Part shown: piece by piece, positions 27,078 through 36,681 of the stretch
Layout of the letters: each line of letters begins with the position of its first letter
How positions within the stretch are numbered: the first letter of the stretch is position 1
Source: Andalucia godoyi
Lineage: Eukaryota; Discoba; Jakobea; Jakobida; Andaluciidae
Reading direction: 5' to 3'
DNA length: 64,000 nucleotides
Assembly: GCA_009859145.1 (NCBI GenBank)
Contig: VRVR01000052.1
Location: forward strand, 159,943 to 223,942
Notes under the pieces: generated by a model
Database searches by the model: none
What the model was told of the DNA's origin: nothing
Seen by the model: the letters and a program-made list of their open reading frames with translations, nothing else
Translations under genes and position numbers: made by a program

Positions 27078-27531
27078 ATGTCTCTCAAGTATGTTTCTTT
27101 TGCTCTTTTCCCCCTCCTTCTTCTTCATCGCTCGGCCAACGTTAATAATGCTGATTCTAATTTGTTATGGTTTCCGTTTTGTTCCTGCTTGGTTTGTCAC
27201 TTGTCTTCTGTATAGACGTGGTCGACCCGAGTCTCCCGAGCCGAGCAGTACGGCCGCCTCCGCAGAGCACGAAGGACCGCTTTCGGTGCTGGTGGAGAGC
27301 GTCAAGAGCCAGGCCCCGGTTCTCGTGTCGTGTCGCAACAACAAGAAGCTGCTGGGGCGACTACGAGCGTTTGACCGACATTTCAACATGGTTTTGGAAG
27401 ACGTGCGAGAGATTTGGACTGAGCCGCCAAAGAAGAAGGGCGCAAAGGGGGTCCATCGAGACCGGTTTCTCGCCAAGCTTTTCCTCCGAGGCGACTCGGT
27501 GATCCTCGTCCTCCCGAATCCTGCCGGTTGA
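27078..27531 (+). CDS. SNRPD2: Small nuclear ribonucleoprotein SmD2, two exons
   Basis: Exon 1 is only 11 bases (27078-27088: Met-Ser-Leu plus two bases). The intron 27089-27215 has a GTATGT donor and a TATAG acceptor. Exon 2 is 27216-27531. The 108-residue product contains the Sm fold: [40 protein letters not shown] (Sm1), then [10 protein letters not shown] and [11 protein letters not shown] (Sm2), matching human SmD2. It is a core ring subunit of U1, U2, U4 and U5 snRNPs, consistent with the introns seen throughout the window. The N-terminal 25 residues are Ser/Pro/Glu-rich and lineage-specific. Confidence 0.95.
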
Positions 27532-27733
27532 TTTGCAGGTATCATGGGGTATTGGCATGGTTGGTGTTTTTTGTTTTGTCGCCCAACCTTTGCACTGTAA
27601 AGAAGAGCAAAAAACGGACGACAAGGCATGGATGTTTTTTCCCTTTTTACTCACTCACCGGGTACTTTTATCTATGACAGGATTGCTTCCCAGAGGCAGG
27701 GGGAACAGTTTGTGGTTTACTTTCTTCCATTCA

Positions 27734-28201
27734 TTATTTGAGCGGCTTGATGAGCTCGACCTTGAGACCGGGGGGAAGGGCCTGGCGGATCTTCTCGACC
27801 TTCTTCTTATCGGGGCATGCAAACGTGTAGAGGTAGTCAGCGGCGCGGACCTTCAGCTTGAAGATCCCAGTCGACTTGTTCTTCTTGATCTTGATCACTA
27901 CAAACATAGCACCACAAACAAAAACACACACACACACACACACACACACCAAAAAGGATAATATGCGCACATATACAAGGTTAGAAATGGTCATGGACTG
28001 GAAAAAAGAAGCAGAACATTGGGGACTAAACATACGCTTCGAAGAAGACTTGCGGGCGATGGTCAGAAACTCGCGGATGTCCTTGATTTCCTTGGGCTAC
28101 AAAGGACACGTGTGGAAAGAAACGACAAGAGCATTGGGAAATATAAGTACAAATTTCGCTAAGACATTCGACAGACGAATCGGCAGGGGAGTACATACCA
28201 T
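27734..28201 (-). CDS. RPL38: 60S ribosomal protein eL38 (RPL38), three exons
   Basis: Exon 1 is the start codon alone (28199-28201), followed by a GTATGT donor. Exon 2 is 28036-28096 (PKEIKDIREFLTIARKSSSK). Exon 3 is 27734-27897 (IKIKKNKSTGIFKLKVRAAD..., ending ALPPGLKVELIKPLK). The introns are 28097-28198 and 27898-28035, both GT...TAG. The 75-residue product aligns with human RPL38 over its full length. It is a small basic protein of the large ribosomal subunit. Intron 2 contains a (CA)n run. Splitting directly after ATG is common for ribosomal protein genes in intron-containing lineages and may have regulatory value. Confidence 0.95.
27919..27949. repeat. (CA)n microsatellite in RPL38 intron 2
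   Basis: About 13 CA units inside the second RPL38 intron. Confidence 0.9.
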
Positions 28202-28671
28202 TGTGACGACGACGGGACGAATAATCAAGCAAAAGCACCAAAGAAAGGGGAAAAGAAAGGAAACGGAAAGAGGGAAAAAGAGAAAAAGGCAAAAAGAGGA
28301 AAGGGACGAGAGAGGCCGAAAGGGAAAAATCGGATGACTAATGGGCAGTTGTTAGAGCTTAATGGGCCAACGCGACTAGGGTTACGGACGACGTCAGTAG
28401 GGTTTTTCGTTGTTTCCCCCCCTTGTTCAATGCATTTTTTGTTGTTGGGATGACTGGTCAGAGTGACATGACATCTCTTTTTTTTTTCTAGGAAAAAAAA
28501 AGGAGGGTGATTTTGTGATTGAGTCAAGTGATGCTGGATCGAATCGTTGGCAAAGAAGAGCCGTTTCTTTTCTTTTTCCCCTTTTCCTAAGCTCGATTTC
28601 ACCGAAAAGCCATCAGTTCAGCAGTTTCGTATGCAGAAAGCACGATTTCCGGGTGTTTTTCGTTGCTGAAA
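28202..28671. other. Divergent intergenic region, no gene seen
   Basis: About 470 bases between the RPL38 start and the next plus-strand gene. The first 130 bases are extremely purine-rich (AAAGGGAAA type) on the plus strand, that is, pyrimidine-rich upstream of RPL38 as in many ribosomal protein promoters. Confidence 0.5.
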
Positions 28672-29865
28672 ATGGAGTCCCAGCTGAGCACGTATCTCGA
28701 CCCACGTGCAAATGCTGCGGTCTGTGAGCACCTGAGTTCTTTGGACCCGACAATCGCAGAGATTTGTGCAAAGGCAGTGTCGAAAATCGTTGCATTTCAT
28801 GAACCAACGCTCCTGGAATTGTCTCGAGAACAATATCAAGCCTACACAGACACTGGGAAACGTATGAATCGAGTCTCTACGCATCCGAGAAAAGTATCAT
28901 TCGAGCCACTAACCTATTCTTCCCCTCCGTTGATGTGTGCGCGTGCTTAGGTCTTATTGGAACTCCGGGAATTTGGAAGTATCGATATTGTCTTCGGCTA
29001 GGGTATGTGATTACTGGTCTTTTTGTTTTATCTGTACAGTACATTGTTCTGTTGTTCCGAATCGAAATGCCTAATTGTTCTTTGGGAAACGATGGATGTG
29101 TGCTATGTGCTGTGTGCTGCATCCTGCTAAATTTATGATGCGAGTTGCAGTGCGTGTTTCAGCAGATTGGATGCAGAAGGGAAAAAACAGCTTTCGGTTC
29201 TGGCCCAGTTCCTGCTGCATGCGTGTCGAAGCCTGCCGAGTGCAAGTTGTCGACCGACGTCGTCGTATCGCGAATCGATCGGTGCAGATCACACACCGTC
29301 CGATGGTGCATCACCATCGCTGCGTGGAGAAGAGGGGAAACCGAGTTTACTGTCACTTTCCTTGGACTCTCCGCGGCCCAGTACTCTTCACAGCGACTCC
29401 CATCCTGCCGGCGACAACAGTGCAGATCGACTGTCGGAAGCAAGCTCATGCTCCTTCTCCGAGTACCGCAGATCGTTTCATTCCAACGGGTGGACGCCGC
29501 GGACTGAAAGCATAAAGTGTGCGCCGTGGATGCGGAGTTCATCGAGTCCATTTGCTTCGGATGGACTGACAGAAAAATTGCGATTCAACATTGAACTTTC
29601 TGGCCTTTCCTGTTCAAAAGGACTCGGCCCCACTGCTGGGTCTGGGTCTGGGTCTGGCCGCCGATCGGACTACCGATCCTTCTCCAAAGAGGAGCTTGCG
29701 TTTTCACGGACTTCGCTAACCCCTCGGAAGTCCGCCGGGATCGACAGAAGCCCGTTCTCTGCTTCCCCGCGCTTCTACGCGGTGCGATCGTCGTATGGAG
29801 ACGCGTTTACTCCGCCCCGACGCATGGCCGTGCACCGAGTCACGTCCGCAAAACATACTCATTAG
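28672..29865 (+). CDS. Uncharacterised Ser-rich protein, probably three exons
   Basis: I propose exon 1 at 28672-28861 (MESQLSTYLDPRANAAV...), exon 2 at 28951-29002 (or ending at 28978) and exon 3 at 29163-29865. The donors GTATGA and GTATGT and acceptors TTAG and TTTCAG keep one frame (phase 1, then phase 2). The exact end of exon 2 and start of exon 3 are uncertain by small offsets. Exon 1 encodes a helical segment. Exon 3 encodes a short helix (KKQLSVLAQFLLHAC) and then about 210 Ser/Arg/Pro-rich residues with SPR/TPR motifs (TPRKSAGIDRSPF, TPPRRMAVHR), resembling basic microtubule-associated or phosphorylated tails. No family recognised. Confidence 0.5.
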
Positions 29866-30128
29866 TCTCTCTCCATTTTCCTTATGCACCACGCGCCTGC
29901 CGGTTTTGCATTCATGCACCGTTCAGCAACATAAAATACCAGGTGAAATGTATGTCCCACCCACCCATTCTTGTCAGGCTTTCCTCCTCCTCATCATCAT
30001 CTTCTTTTTGCCCGAAACTCTGGCATGACGCCACCCAATCAGACCATTTCGTGTCAATACGCAGGGACGTGGGCTTTGGGATCCGTCATTCATGAAGTCA
30101 TTGTACCTTATGGTAAACTGCACATTGT

Positions 30129-30436
30129 GCTCGCCAGTACATGAATCATTGTGGACCATCGGCTACGCTGTCACCGAAGACAGATCCAAGCCACATGTGT
30201 TTTGTTTATTATTTTTTTATCTTTAATTTGGGGCAGGCACCACCTCTTCAATGCAGATTGCTTTACACGAAAGGGTCATCGCGCAACCAACATATTCCTG
30301 AATCGATTCAACATCCGTGATAGACTCGACTACGGTACGAACATCGCGTCCCCATAGAGTTAGGTAATCAACAGACATGCGGTCAGATGTTGTTTGTCTG
30401 ATGTTCAATGTTGATGCACAAAACGGTCAACTGTCC
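30129..30436 (-). mobile_element. Degenerate repeat copy A (short, internally deleted)
   Basis: The plus-strand left end GCTCGCCAGTACATGAATCA is shared with copies B (31.6 kb) and C (51.2 kb). The right part ends near an AACGGTCAAC that resembles the AACGGCCAACCGT end of B and C. On the minus strand it keeps the YLTLWG segment and a stretch homologous at DNA level to the PFDIKQSALKELVLAP-coding segment of copy C. The TnpB-like N-terminal segment is deleted. It is a non-autonomous or decayed mobile repeat; no intact ORF. Confidence 0.6.
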
Positions 30437-30525
30437 GAAAATAACGAAAAGAATCCTGCGAGTTTGGTACGTAGCAGTCGTTCTGTGGATTGTCAGTAGG
30501 GTTGGTAAGGATTAAGCAGCAAGGA

Positions 30526-31560
30526 ATGTTTCGATTTGGAAGAGTGCTTCGGTCTGCAGCGGCGGATGCCAGCGAATACGGACCGAAAGCGAGGACGTGG
30601 CCGTTGTGGCAAAAGGTGTTGTTTGTGACCCCGATTGGAATCACGGTTTCGCTTGGAGCGTGGCAACTGCAGCGCAAGAAGCTGAAGGAGGATCTGATCG
30701 CCGAGCGCAAGCTAGCTCTTGAACTTCCGCCTCTTTCGTTTCCCGGATTCTTGCACGAGTACAACAGCAGCATCAGCAGCATCAGCAGCATCAGCAGCAT
30801 CAGCACTCGTGGAAGTAGTCATGCTGGCGCTGGGGACGATGCAGTGCACAGACTAGCGGAGCGAAGAGTAGAGATTAAGGGCGATGCGCTTCCCGTAACG
30901 CCTATTTTCGTAGGTCCGCGGCCTTCGCCAGTTGAGAATTTGAAGCGCAATCCCGTGTCGTCTGCAGCAGGTGCGCCGTCCTCCAACGGTTTCTATGTAT
31001 TTGTTCCTTTTCAGATGGACAAGGACGTGGTGCTGCTGAACTGCGGATGGATCGCGCATGACAAGAAGGACGCGTTTGCAAGTATCTTCAGAAACGGCGT
31101 GTCGCTGCATGCTGAAGCCGTCTTCCGGGAAGCAGAGACCCATCGCAGCTTTGTTCCAGACAATGATCTACGCTCCGACCATTGGTACTGGATCGATACG
31201 GACGCAATGGCCGTTAAATTCGGACTGCAAAGGGCATCCTCCCCTGTTCAGCACGGGTACTTTGAAATCATCAATGCTCCGCCTTCCGCCCAAGCCTCTG
31301 GGTTCACTCTCACTCGTCGCGTATGTCTTCTTCTGTCTTCTCTAATTTTAACTTATAATTTTCATTTTTATACAGTTATTGTATTACTACTTGTTTTCCT
31401 CCCGATCACATGCAGGTTTGTCTAATGCTATTGTTGTTTTTAGACCGAGGACTTTCTAAGGTTCCCTACGGAACCCATGACTCATTCAATCTATGCAGGA
31501 ACCTGGTTCACGCTCTCAGCCGCCATGACCGTCATTGCGTATCTGCGATTTCTAAAGTGA
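30526..31560 (+). CDS. SURF1: SURF1 cytochrome c oxidase assembly factor, two exons
   Basis: Exon 1 is 30526-31320 and exon 2 is 31444-31560; the intron runs from GTATGT to TTTTAG. The product is 303 residues. Features are a basic N-terminus, a first membrane segment with the family signature (VTPIGITVSLGAWQLQRKKLKEDLI), a central domain with VGPRP, FYVFVPFQM, VLLNCGWIA and VFREAE, and a C-terminal membrane segment in exon 2 (SIYAGTWFTLSAAMTVIAYLRFLK). SURF1 sits in the mitochondrial inner membrane and helps insert heme a into COX1. A lineage-specific (Ser-Ile-Ser) repeat at about residues 80-95 comes from an AGCATC array. The gene lies between repeat copies A and B. Confidence 0.93.
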
Positions 31561-31626
31561 GCGGTCGTAATAAAGAAAGAACGAGAAACCATCTCAATCT
31601 CTCCTGTATTCCGTTGATTGGGAATT

Positions 31627-32497
31627 AACCGCTCGCCAAAACATGAATCATTACAGATCATCGGCTACGCTGTCACCGATGGCAGATCCAAGTCTAAAGC
31701 GGTCATCGCTTCTTTCTTCGACGAGAGGAGATCAACCGGTTTCTTGGTGCTCGGTGTCTTCGGGCATGACCGGTTTGAGTTTGTCGGGGAGATCCCTCTC
31801 TGGAGCCATGGGATATTTTGTCTGTGATGAAAGACGCTGCTAGAGGGTTCGATTATATAAAACACAAACAGATAGTGAATAATTGAAAGAAGAAGAAAAT
31901 AGTGAAAGACTGAAGAAATTTCTGGACGTGACTATGGTAAGAAAATCGAATTGTTTGGATCAAAACGCCTACATTATACACTGAACATGCATATCTATGA
32001 ATAGACATGCATATTCAATCTTGCATCCCGTTGCCGCGAAGGGGATAGGCCCCAACACGCCTCACGGCGCTCTTCAGATAAATGTTCCGCGCTCCGCGCT
32101 CCGTTCCCAATCTCGATCAATCTGTGAGCCACTTTCTCAGCGTGACACGTTGCTCCTGAGAAGGGTGCATTTTTTGATTCTGACGGCCCTAGCAGCAGGC
32201 GTAGTGACACGTGGTCTCTTAGGAGGTCTGCGGGACCTAGGAGGCCCTGTATCGAGCGGTGCAGGCGTAGGCGAATGCGTCGTCCCAGCGCACTCATGCC
32301 CATATTTGAATTAAAAAAGTGACACCAAAAACCATACCAACGAATGATAGAATGGATGGCTATGGATGCTGCGTTAAAGAGTGTCCAAAATGCGAAGCCT
32401 GTGTCACCGGCTGAATTGTGGCCGAGCGTGCGTAAGCACGAATTAACGTGCTAGTGTCGGCCAGTATTTGACCGTGTCTGTTTAAACGGCCAACCGT
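31627..32497 (-). mobile_element. Degenerate repeat copy B with TnpB/Fanzor-like coding remnants
   Basis: About 870 bases, colinear with copy C (51175-52020) at the left end, several internal blocks (for example TTCCGCGCTC, GATCAATCTGTGAGCC, CTGACGGCCCTAGCAGCAGGCG) and the right end (CGTGTCTGTTTA...ACGGCCAACCGT). On the minus strand, around 32135-32210, it encodes PAARAVRIK / MHPSQEQRVTLRKWLTD, split by one extra A in a homopolymer and closed by a TGA. This resembles the first conserved block of TnpB/Fanzor (R-x-x-K-I-R-x-x-P-T-x-E-Q...L). No intact ORF, no RuvC motifs. It is flanked by SURF1 and an orphan gene. Confidence 0.55.
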
Positions 32498-32630
32498 TGA
32501 ATTTCCCTGTTCTTCCGGTTTCCAAACTTTTTTCCTTTCCGTTTTTATTATTATTTTTTGCTTGTTCTTACTGCATCTCGAGCTTGTGTGTCTGAGTGCG
32601 TGCGTGCGTGCGTGTGTACAGAATTGAAGA

Positions 32631-33554
32631 ATGTCGTATTTGAATCCGGCTGAAGGTCGTCGATATGCCAAAAAGCAGAAGGAGCTGCTGTACTTTTTCT
32701 CGGCTGGTCCAACGCGCGTTGTCCAAGGCGACCATCTGAGACTCTTGGATGCGCCTGGCCAGCCATCCCGCAGCCTTCCGTCCCGGTCGTCGTACTCGTA
32801 CGAGGCGTTTCATGAGCCGGAGACGCGCTTCGCGGAGCACACGTATCGAGCGACAGCGACTACGACAGGGGCAGCAGCAGGAGGAGCAGGATGGGAGGCT
32901 GGTGCTTCGCGGGGTTTGACGCCGACGGCTGCTGCGACCAGCAGTGCGTTTATGGGTAGCAGGATGTCCGAATCCAGAGGGTCGGCGATGTCCAGCTCGG
33001 ACTTCCGGAATGCGCGGACGCTGCTTTTGCGCAACGCAGAGGAAAAGTACCTCGAGTCCTGTTCGTCGTCCTCGCCGTCCTCCAATACCCTGTCTCCGGA
33101 CATGAGCTATTTTGCAAAGTTTCAGAAGAGGTCCGTGACGCCGGAAGCAAGGTCAAGTGCCGGTTTCCAGCATCGGCCCAACCGCAGCTCATCTCGTTCT
33201 TCCAACCACAGCCACAGCCACAGCCACAGCCACAGCCACAGCCATAGCCACAGCCACCGCAGCAGGAGCCAAGGTCGCGAACACGAACACAAACACGAGA
33301 ATGAGAATGAGAATGGGAACGAGAACGGGAATGGGATTATGGAGGAACACGAACGAAGCGAAAGCAGACGAGAACGTGGAAGAAGACGAAGGGCGCGCGA
33401 CGAAGAAACGCGTCATCGAATCCATGAACTGGAAAAGTCTGTACTGGAAGAAAGGCTGTATCGAGACAAGCTTGCTGATACGTGTGTGCGGACCGAGCTA
33501 GCCGTTTCCGATTCGATGGCGATCCTGGCTCTGCGAAAGTCAGCCAATTTATAA
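32631..33554 (+). CDS. Orphan protein with Ser-His and Glu-Asn repeats
   Basis: 307 residues, intronless, ATG at 32631. The N-terminus MSYLNPAEGRRYAKKQKELLYFFSAG is the only segment with ordinary composition. The middle is Ser/Ala/Thr-rich, then come a (Ser-His)n tract (33206-33262, a CCACAG hexamer repeat) and an (Glu-Asn/Gly-Asn) tract. It ends in a basic then amphipathic coiled-coil-like helix (HRIHELEKSVLEERLYRDKLA). The His-rich part could bind metal, but nothing else supports a function. No family recognised. Confidence 0.6.
   Translation: MSYLNPAEGRRYAKKQKELLYFFSAGPTRVVQGDHLRLLDAPGQPSRSLPSRSSYSYEAFHEPETRFAEHTYRATATTTGAAAGGAGWEAGASRGLTPTAAATSSAFMGSRMSESRGSAMSSSDFRNARTLLLRNAEEKYLESCSSSSPSSNTLSPDMSYFAKFQKRSVTPEARSSAGFQHRPNRSSSRSSNHSHSHSHSHSHSHSHSHRSRSQGREHEHKHENENENGNENGNGIMEEHERSESRRERGRRRRARDEETRHRIHELEKSVLEERLYRDKLADTCVRTELAVSDSMAILALRKSANL
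33206..33262 (+). repeat. (CCACAG)n hexanucleotide repeat encoding Ser-His
   Basis: About nine hexamer units inside the orphan gene, translating to alternating serine and histidine. Confidence 0.9.
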
Positions 33555-33605
33555 AAAAAAAAACAATACTTAAACCACTCAATGCGCAACATCTGGTATC
33601 CTTTA

Positions 33606-33954
33606 CTATTCTTGATCAATCTTAGGGAATCCCGTTTCAAACGCGTACTTGGCCTCGGTGTATCCGATTCCTGCGCCGATTCCACCAGCAAACGCCACTG
33701 CTGCAACGCGCGTAACCGGCCGTCCTAGTTAACAAACAAAGGAAGAAAAAGAAAGAAAAAAAAACAGCCAAATTAGTACACGAGAACGAGAGCAAGAGGC
33801 GGGGACAGCGGAAATGCATACGGAGAAGCAAAAGAGCCGGAAGAACAGCAAACAAGGCGCCCTTTGCGGTCTTGCGAATCATGTTTTCGCTTGCCAAATC
33901 CCACTTTTTGGCGACTTCAAACTCGCTTGCAGAGCTCGTAGTAGCCTCTGCCAT
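33606..33954 (-). CDS. MICOS10: MICOS subunit MIC10, two exons
   Basis: Exon 1 is 33822-33954 and exon 2 is 33606-33724; donor GTATGC, acceptor CTAG, phase 1. The 83-residue product has an N-terminal KKWDLASENMIRKTAKG block followed by a hydrophobic segment (ALFAVLPALLLL), a positively charged turn RRPVTR, and a second membrane segment with the glycine motif GGIGAGIGYTEAKYAF. This hairpin of two short Gly-containing helices and the KWD start are diagnostic of MIC10, the inner-membrane protein that oligomerises to bend cristae junctions. The ATG at 33954 lacks an obvious presequence, as expected for MIC10. Confidence 0.85.
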
Positions 33955-34189
33955 CGTGCGCGTGTGCTTGCCTGTACCTTTTGATGCCAAAGGAAACCCG
34001 GGAGGGGAAAAAGAATCAAAAAAAAAACACAATAAAGATGGTAATTCAACAAAATAGAAGACCAAAACAATACCCAATAAAACAGATAACGCGTTCTTAA
34101 ATGGATGCTTCGAAGCTCGGAGGAAAGGGCATCGGGCCCTGCGTACAGCAGTTGACAAAACAGGAACGGACCAGTGACAAATACAGGAA

Positions 34190-34889
34190 AGCCCGGCCTT
34201 TTCGCTAGGTTTCCCTCTTCTTCTTTCTATTCGTAGCAGATGAAGTCGAGCATGCATGTATATGGAATCAAGAATGAAGCGGGGTTGAGAGTTCCGGGTT
34301 TCTTTTCGTGGGGTTTTCGTGAATGAGTGTGCGTGAAGAGGGCCATTGAAATGTTGCGATCTGCTCCTCGATCGCACCGTCTCGTCCTCCAGCACTGTTG
34401 CAGCGCGTATAGACCACACGAGAAACCAGAGCGTCATTCTCCGAAGAGCTGTGATCAAGCAGATCATCGACCCGAGCGTAGAGTCCTTTTCATCCACTGT
34501 ACAAAGCCAGGCCGCCTCCGCATTCGGAAACACCTTGTCGCACGCTGCGTGGCACATCGTGTCCTTTCCGTTCTGCACGCCGAGACCGGGTCTGGAATCC
34601 CGGCGCTGGGCCTTGCAGCATCCGTTGCATTCGCCATCTTTAGTGCCGTTGCCATCACCATTGCCACTGTGCTCGTCCTTGTCCTTGTCGCCCTTCGCAA
34701 GCGCCGCACACGACTCGCAAAAAATCCTTCCCTTCTCCCTTCCCGCCAGTCGTAGTCGCACCGAAAATCGGAGCTGTAAAAGTACCACACAATCAGAGCA
34801 TGCGCAGACAAACGTTCACTCACTTGTTTGATAATCCACTTGTTGGCCACCAGTACCCATACCAATACTCGTGCGCTCAGCAATAGCAA
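34190..34889 (-). CDS. Possible Cys-rich membrane-anchored protein (incomplete model)
   Basis: A minus-strand frame beginning with a hydrophobic stretch (LLLLLSARVLVWVLVANKWIIKQ) ends at a good GTGAGT donor (intron from 34823). It continues after a TTTTACAG acceptor as LRFSVRLRLAGREKGRIF with three Cys pairs (CESC, CNGCC, CHAAC) and another hydrophobic patch (SMICLITALRRMTLWFLVW). I find no ATG in the first exon between the preceding stop and the hydrophobic stretch, and the 3' end is not defined (the frame runs on into MIC10). It may be a real gene with an unseen 5' exon, or chance. Confidence 0.25.
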
Positions 34890-34955
34890 TAGAATTGCAC
34901 GAACAATAGGAACAAGGATATTTCACCGGGACAAAGACAAGGCACACAGAGGAGA

Positions 34956-35718
34956 ATGACATTGGCGAATGCAAATCCACACCCGGTAGCAACGTCTCCT
35001 CCACGGCCGACCAGCACTGCAACTGCGGCTGGGAGCGGAAGTGGGAGTGGGAGTGGGAGTGGGGCTGGGAGCGGAGCGGTTCCTCCGACGACCTCAGCGT
35101 CTGCAGACAAGCCTCGGGAAGTCGATGCGCTGGAAAGGATCCTTGCGTCGATGGACATTGAGGCGTACGACCCGCAAGTCATCCACCAGCTCGTGGAGTT
35201 TGTCCACCGTATGAACCTCACCCTTCCCTACTTCCCCATTCTTTTTTTGTCTTATTGCCACCGTGTTTGTGCATGTGTTTGTGCATCTGTGTGTGTATGA
35301 GTTTGTGTCTAATGGTGTTTTTCGGATTGAATTTGTAGGATATGTGTCGGAGGTGCTGTATGATGCAAGGACGTACATGCAGCATGCGAATCGTAAAGAC
35401 CTGGTGCTGTCGGACGTGAAGCTCGCGATCGAGGCAAAGGTGAACCACTCGTTCTCGAGCGCGCCGTCTCTCGACCTGATGCTGGACCTGGCATCCGTGC
35501 GCAATGCAAAGGAGATTCCGCCCGTCCCGCTTGACTCGGCAGTCGCCCAGCTCACCGTCGCGCTTCCGCCAAAAGAAGACCAAATCGCACTCGCAAACTT
35601 CCAAATCGACCCAAACTCGGTCGTCTCCGCTGCCGCATCCACCGCCGCCGCTGCGGCGAACACCGGCGCAGCTGTCGTACCAGTTGCCGGATCTTCCAAA
35701 CCATCTGCCCGAAAATAA
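34956..35718 (+). CDS. TAF9: TFIID/SAGA subunit TAF9, two exons
   Basis: Exon 1 is 34956-35208 and exon 2 is 35339-35718 (donor GTATGA, acceptor TTTGTAG, phase 1), giving 210 residues. After a disordered Gly-Ser leader (residues 20-45), the histone fold follows human TAF9: ALERILASMDIEAYDPQVIHQLVEFVHR, YVSEVLYDARTYMQHANRKDLVLSDVKLAIEAKV, then the conserved extension HSFSSAPSLDLMLDLASVRNAKEIPPVP. TAF9 pairs with TAF6 through this H3-like fold in TFIID and SAGA. ENY2, another SAGA module subunit, lies at 52 kb. The C-terminal Ala-rich tail is lineage-specific. Confidence 0.93.
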
Positions 35719-35902
35719 AAATCCCAACCGACTGTAGGCGTGTCCGATTCTCACCGATTTTCCGCCTTTTCGTGTCCGTTTTTCGTAATTTTGTGTTTCG
35801 GTGTTTCGTTTTTCAATTTTTTTCAATTTGATTTTTTCAGTGTGTTGTTGTTGTTGTTGTTGTTGTTGATTGGTGAGGAATATAACCAAAGGACCGGGGG
35901 GT

Positions 35903-36499
35903 ATGGGTTGCAACAAGTCGAAGCAGCGTGATGTGGACGAGTCTCGGGAGCGAGTGACATCGTCGTCGGAGAGTCAAGGTGCGAAAGGGGGGTCCACTAC
36001 GGCGGTTGGCATCCGATCTACAGGCGATGCCGACGGAGACTATGCGCTGGCATCGTCGTACACGGACCGTCGGATGGCCGAGGAGTCTCACTTCAAGAGT
36101 GCGCTCGAGTACAACACGATTATTGACCGGACGCAAGGGAAGATGCTGGACATTGCGGCGGCGACGGCGGGAATTGATCCGAATCGGGCGAATGTCGGAA
36201 GTCGGAGGGCGGCGGGAAGCCCTGATTGGGCAGCGATTGTCGGAGCCGTGCCGAAATCGGCGCATGCATCGGCCGAAGAAGCCAGTGCAGCGCTCGCCAA
36301 TCTGGCATTGGCCGACGCGCAGCACGACCACGACCACGGCCAGGGCCACGGCGACGGTGACGACGACCAGAGACTCGTTGCGCCCGCCAGCGCCGCCGAG
36401 TCCAACTCCAAGAAGCTCGTCGACAGTCTTCGATCTATGCTTGCCGTCAAATCACCCCTTGAGCTTGTCATCTCAATGCCGGACACACGCACTGCATAA
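35903..36499 (+). CDS. LAMTOR1: LAMTOR1/p18-like Ragulator anchor
   Basis: 198 residues from the ATG at 35903. The start MGCNKSKQRD is a textbook dual acylation signal: Gly2 N-myristoylation and Cys3 palmitoylation. A following helix, EESHFKSALEYNTIIDRTQGKMLDIAAA, resembles human LAMTOR1 ([23 protein letters not shown]). Downstream are Ala/His/Asp-rich segments and a short C-terminal helix. LAMTOR1 wraps the Ragulator pentamer and tethers Rag GTPases/mTORC1 to lysosomes. The similarity is limited to the acylated N-terminus and this one helix, so an unrelated acylated protein remains possible. Confidence 0.6.
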   Translation: MGCNKSKQRDVDESRERVTSSSESQGAKGGSTTAVGIRSTGDADGDYALASSYTDRRMAEESHFKSALEYNTIIDRTQGKMLDIAAATAGIDPNRANVGSRRAAGSPDWAAIVGAVPKSAHASAEEASAALANLALADAQHDHDHGQGHGDGDDDQRLVAPASAAESNSKKLVDSLRSMLAVKSPLELVISMPDTRTA

Positions 36500-36681
36500 A
36501 AAAAAAACAGAGCCGCTGTACGTGGCTTTACAAGAAGACGGAAATAAAGTGGAGGGTTTCCCTCCGAAAGAATAAACAACAGAAGAAAAGCTGTATCGTG
36601 ATGTTGTTTGCTCCTTCTTCTTCTCCATTTGGCGTTTTGGTTGGTGGTTGGTCGTGACTTGTGGGGGAACCGGTCGTGGCA

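Noticed and set aside
30129-32497. LTR retrotransposon flanking SURF1 (copies A and B as two LTRs)
   Set aside because: Copies A and B share ends, but a third copy at 51 kb has the same ends without a partner, the interior is the host SURF1 gene, and there is no gag/pol.
33637-34788. A single 383-codon minus-strand gene
   Set aside because: This frame fuses intron sequence of MIC10, its exon 1 and unrelated upstream DNA. The splice sites and the MIC10 domain show the real gene is 33606-33954.
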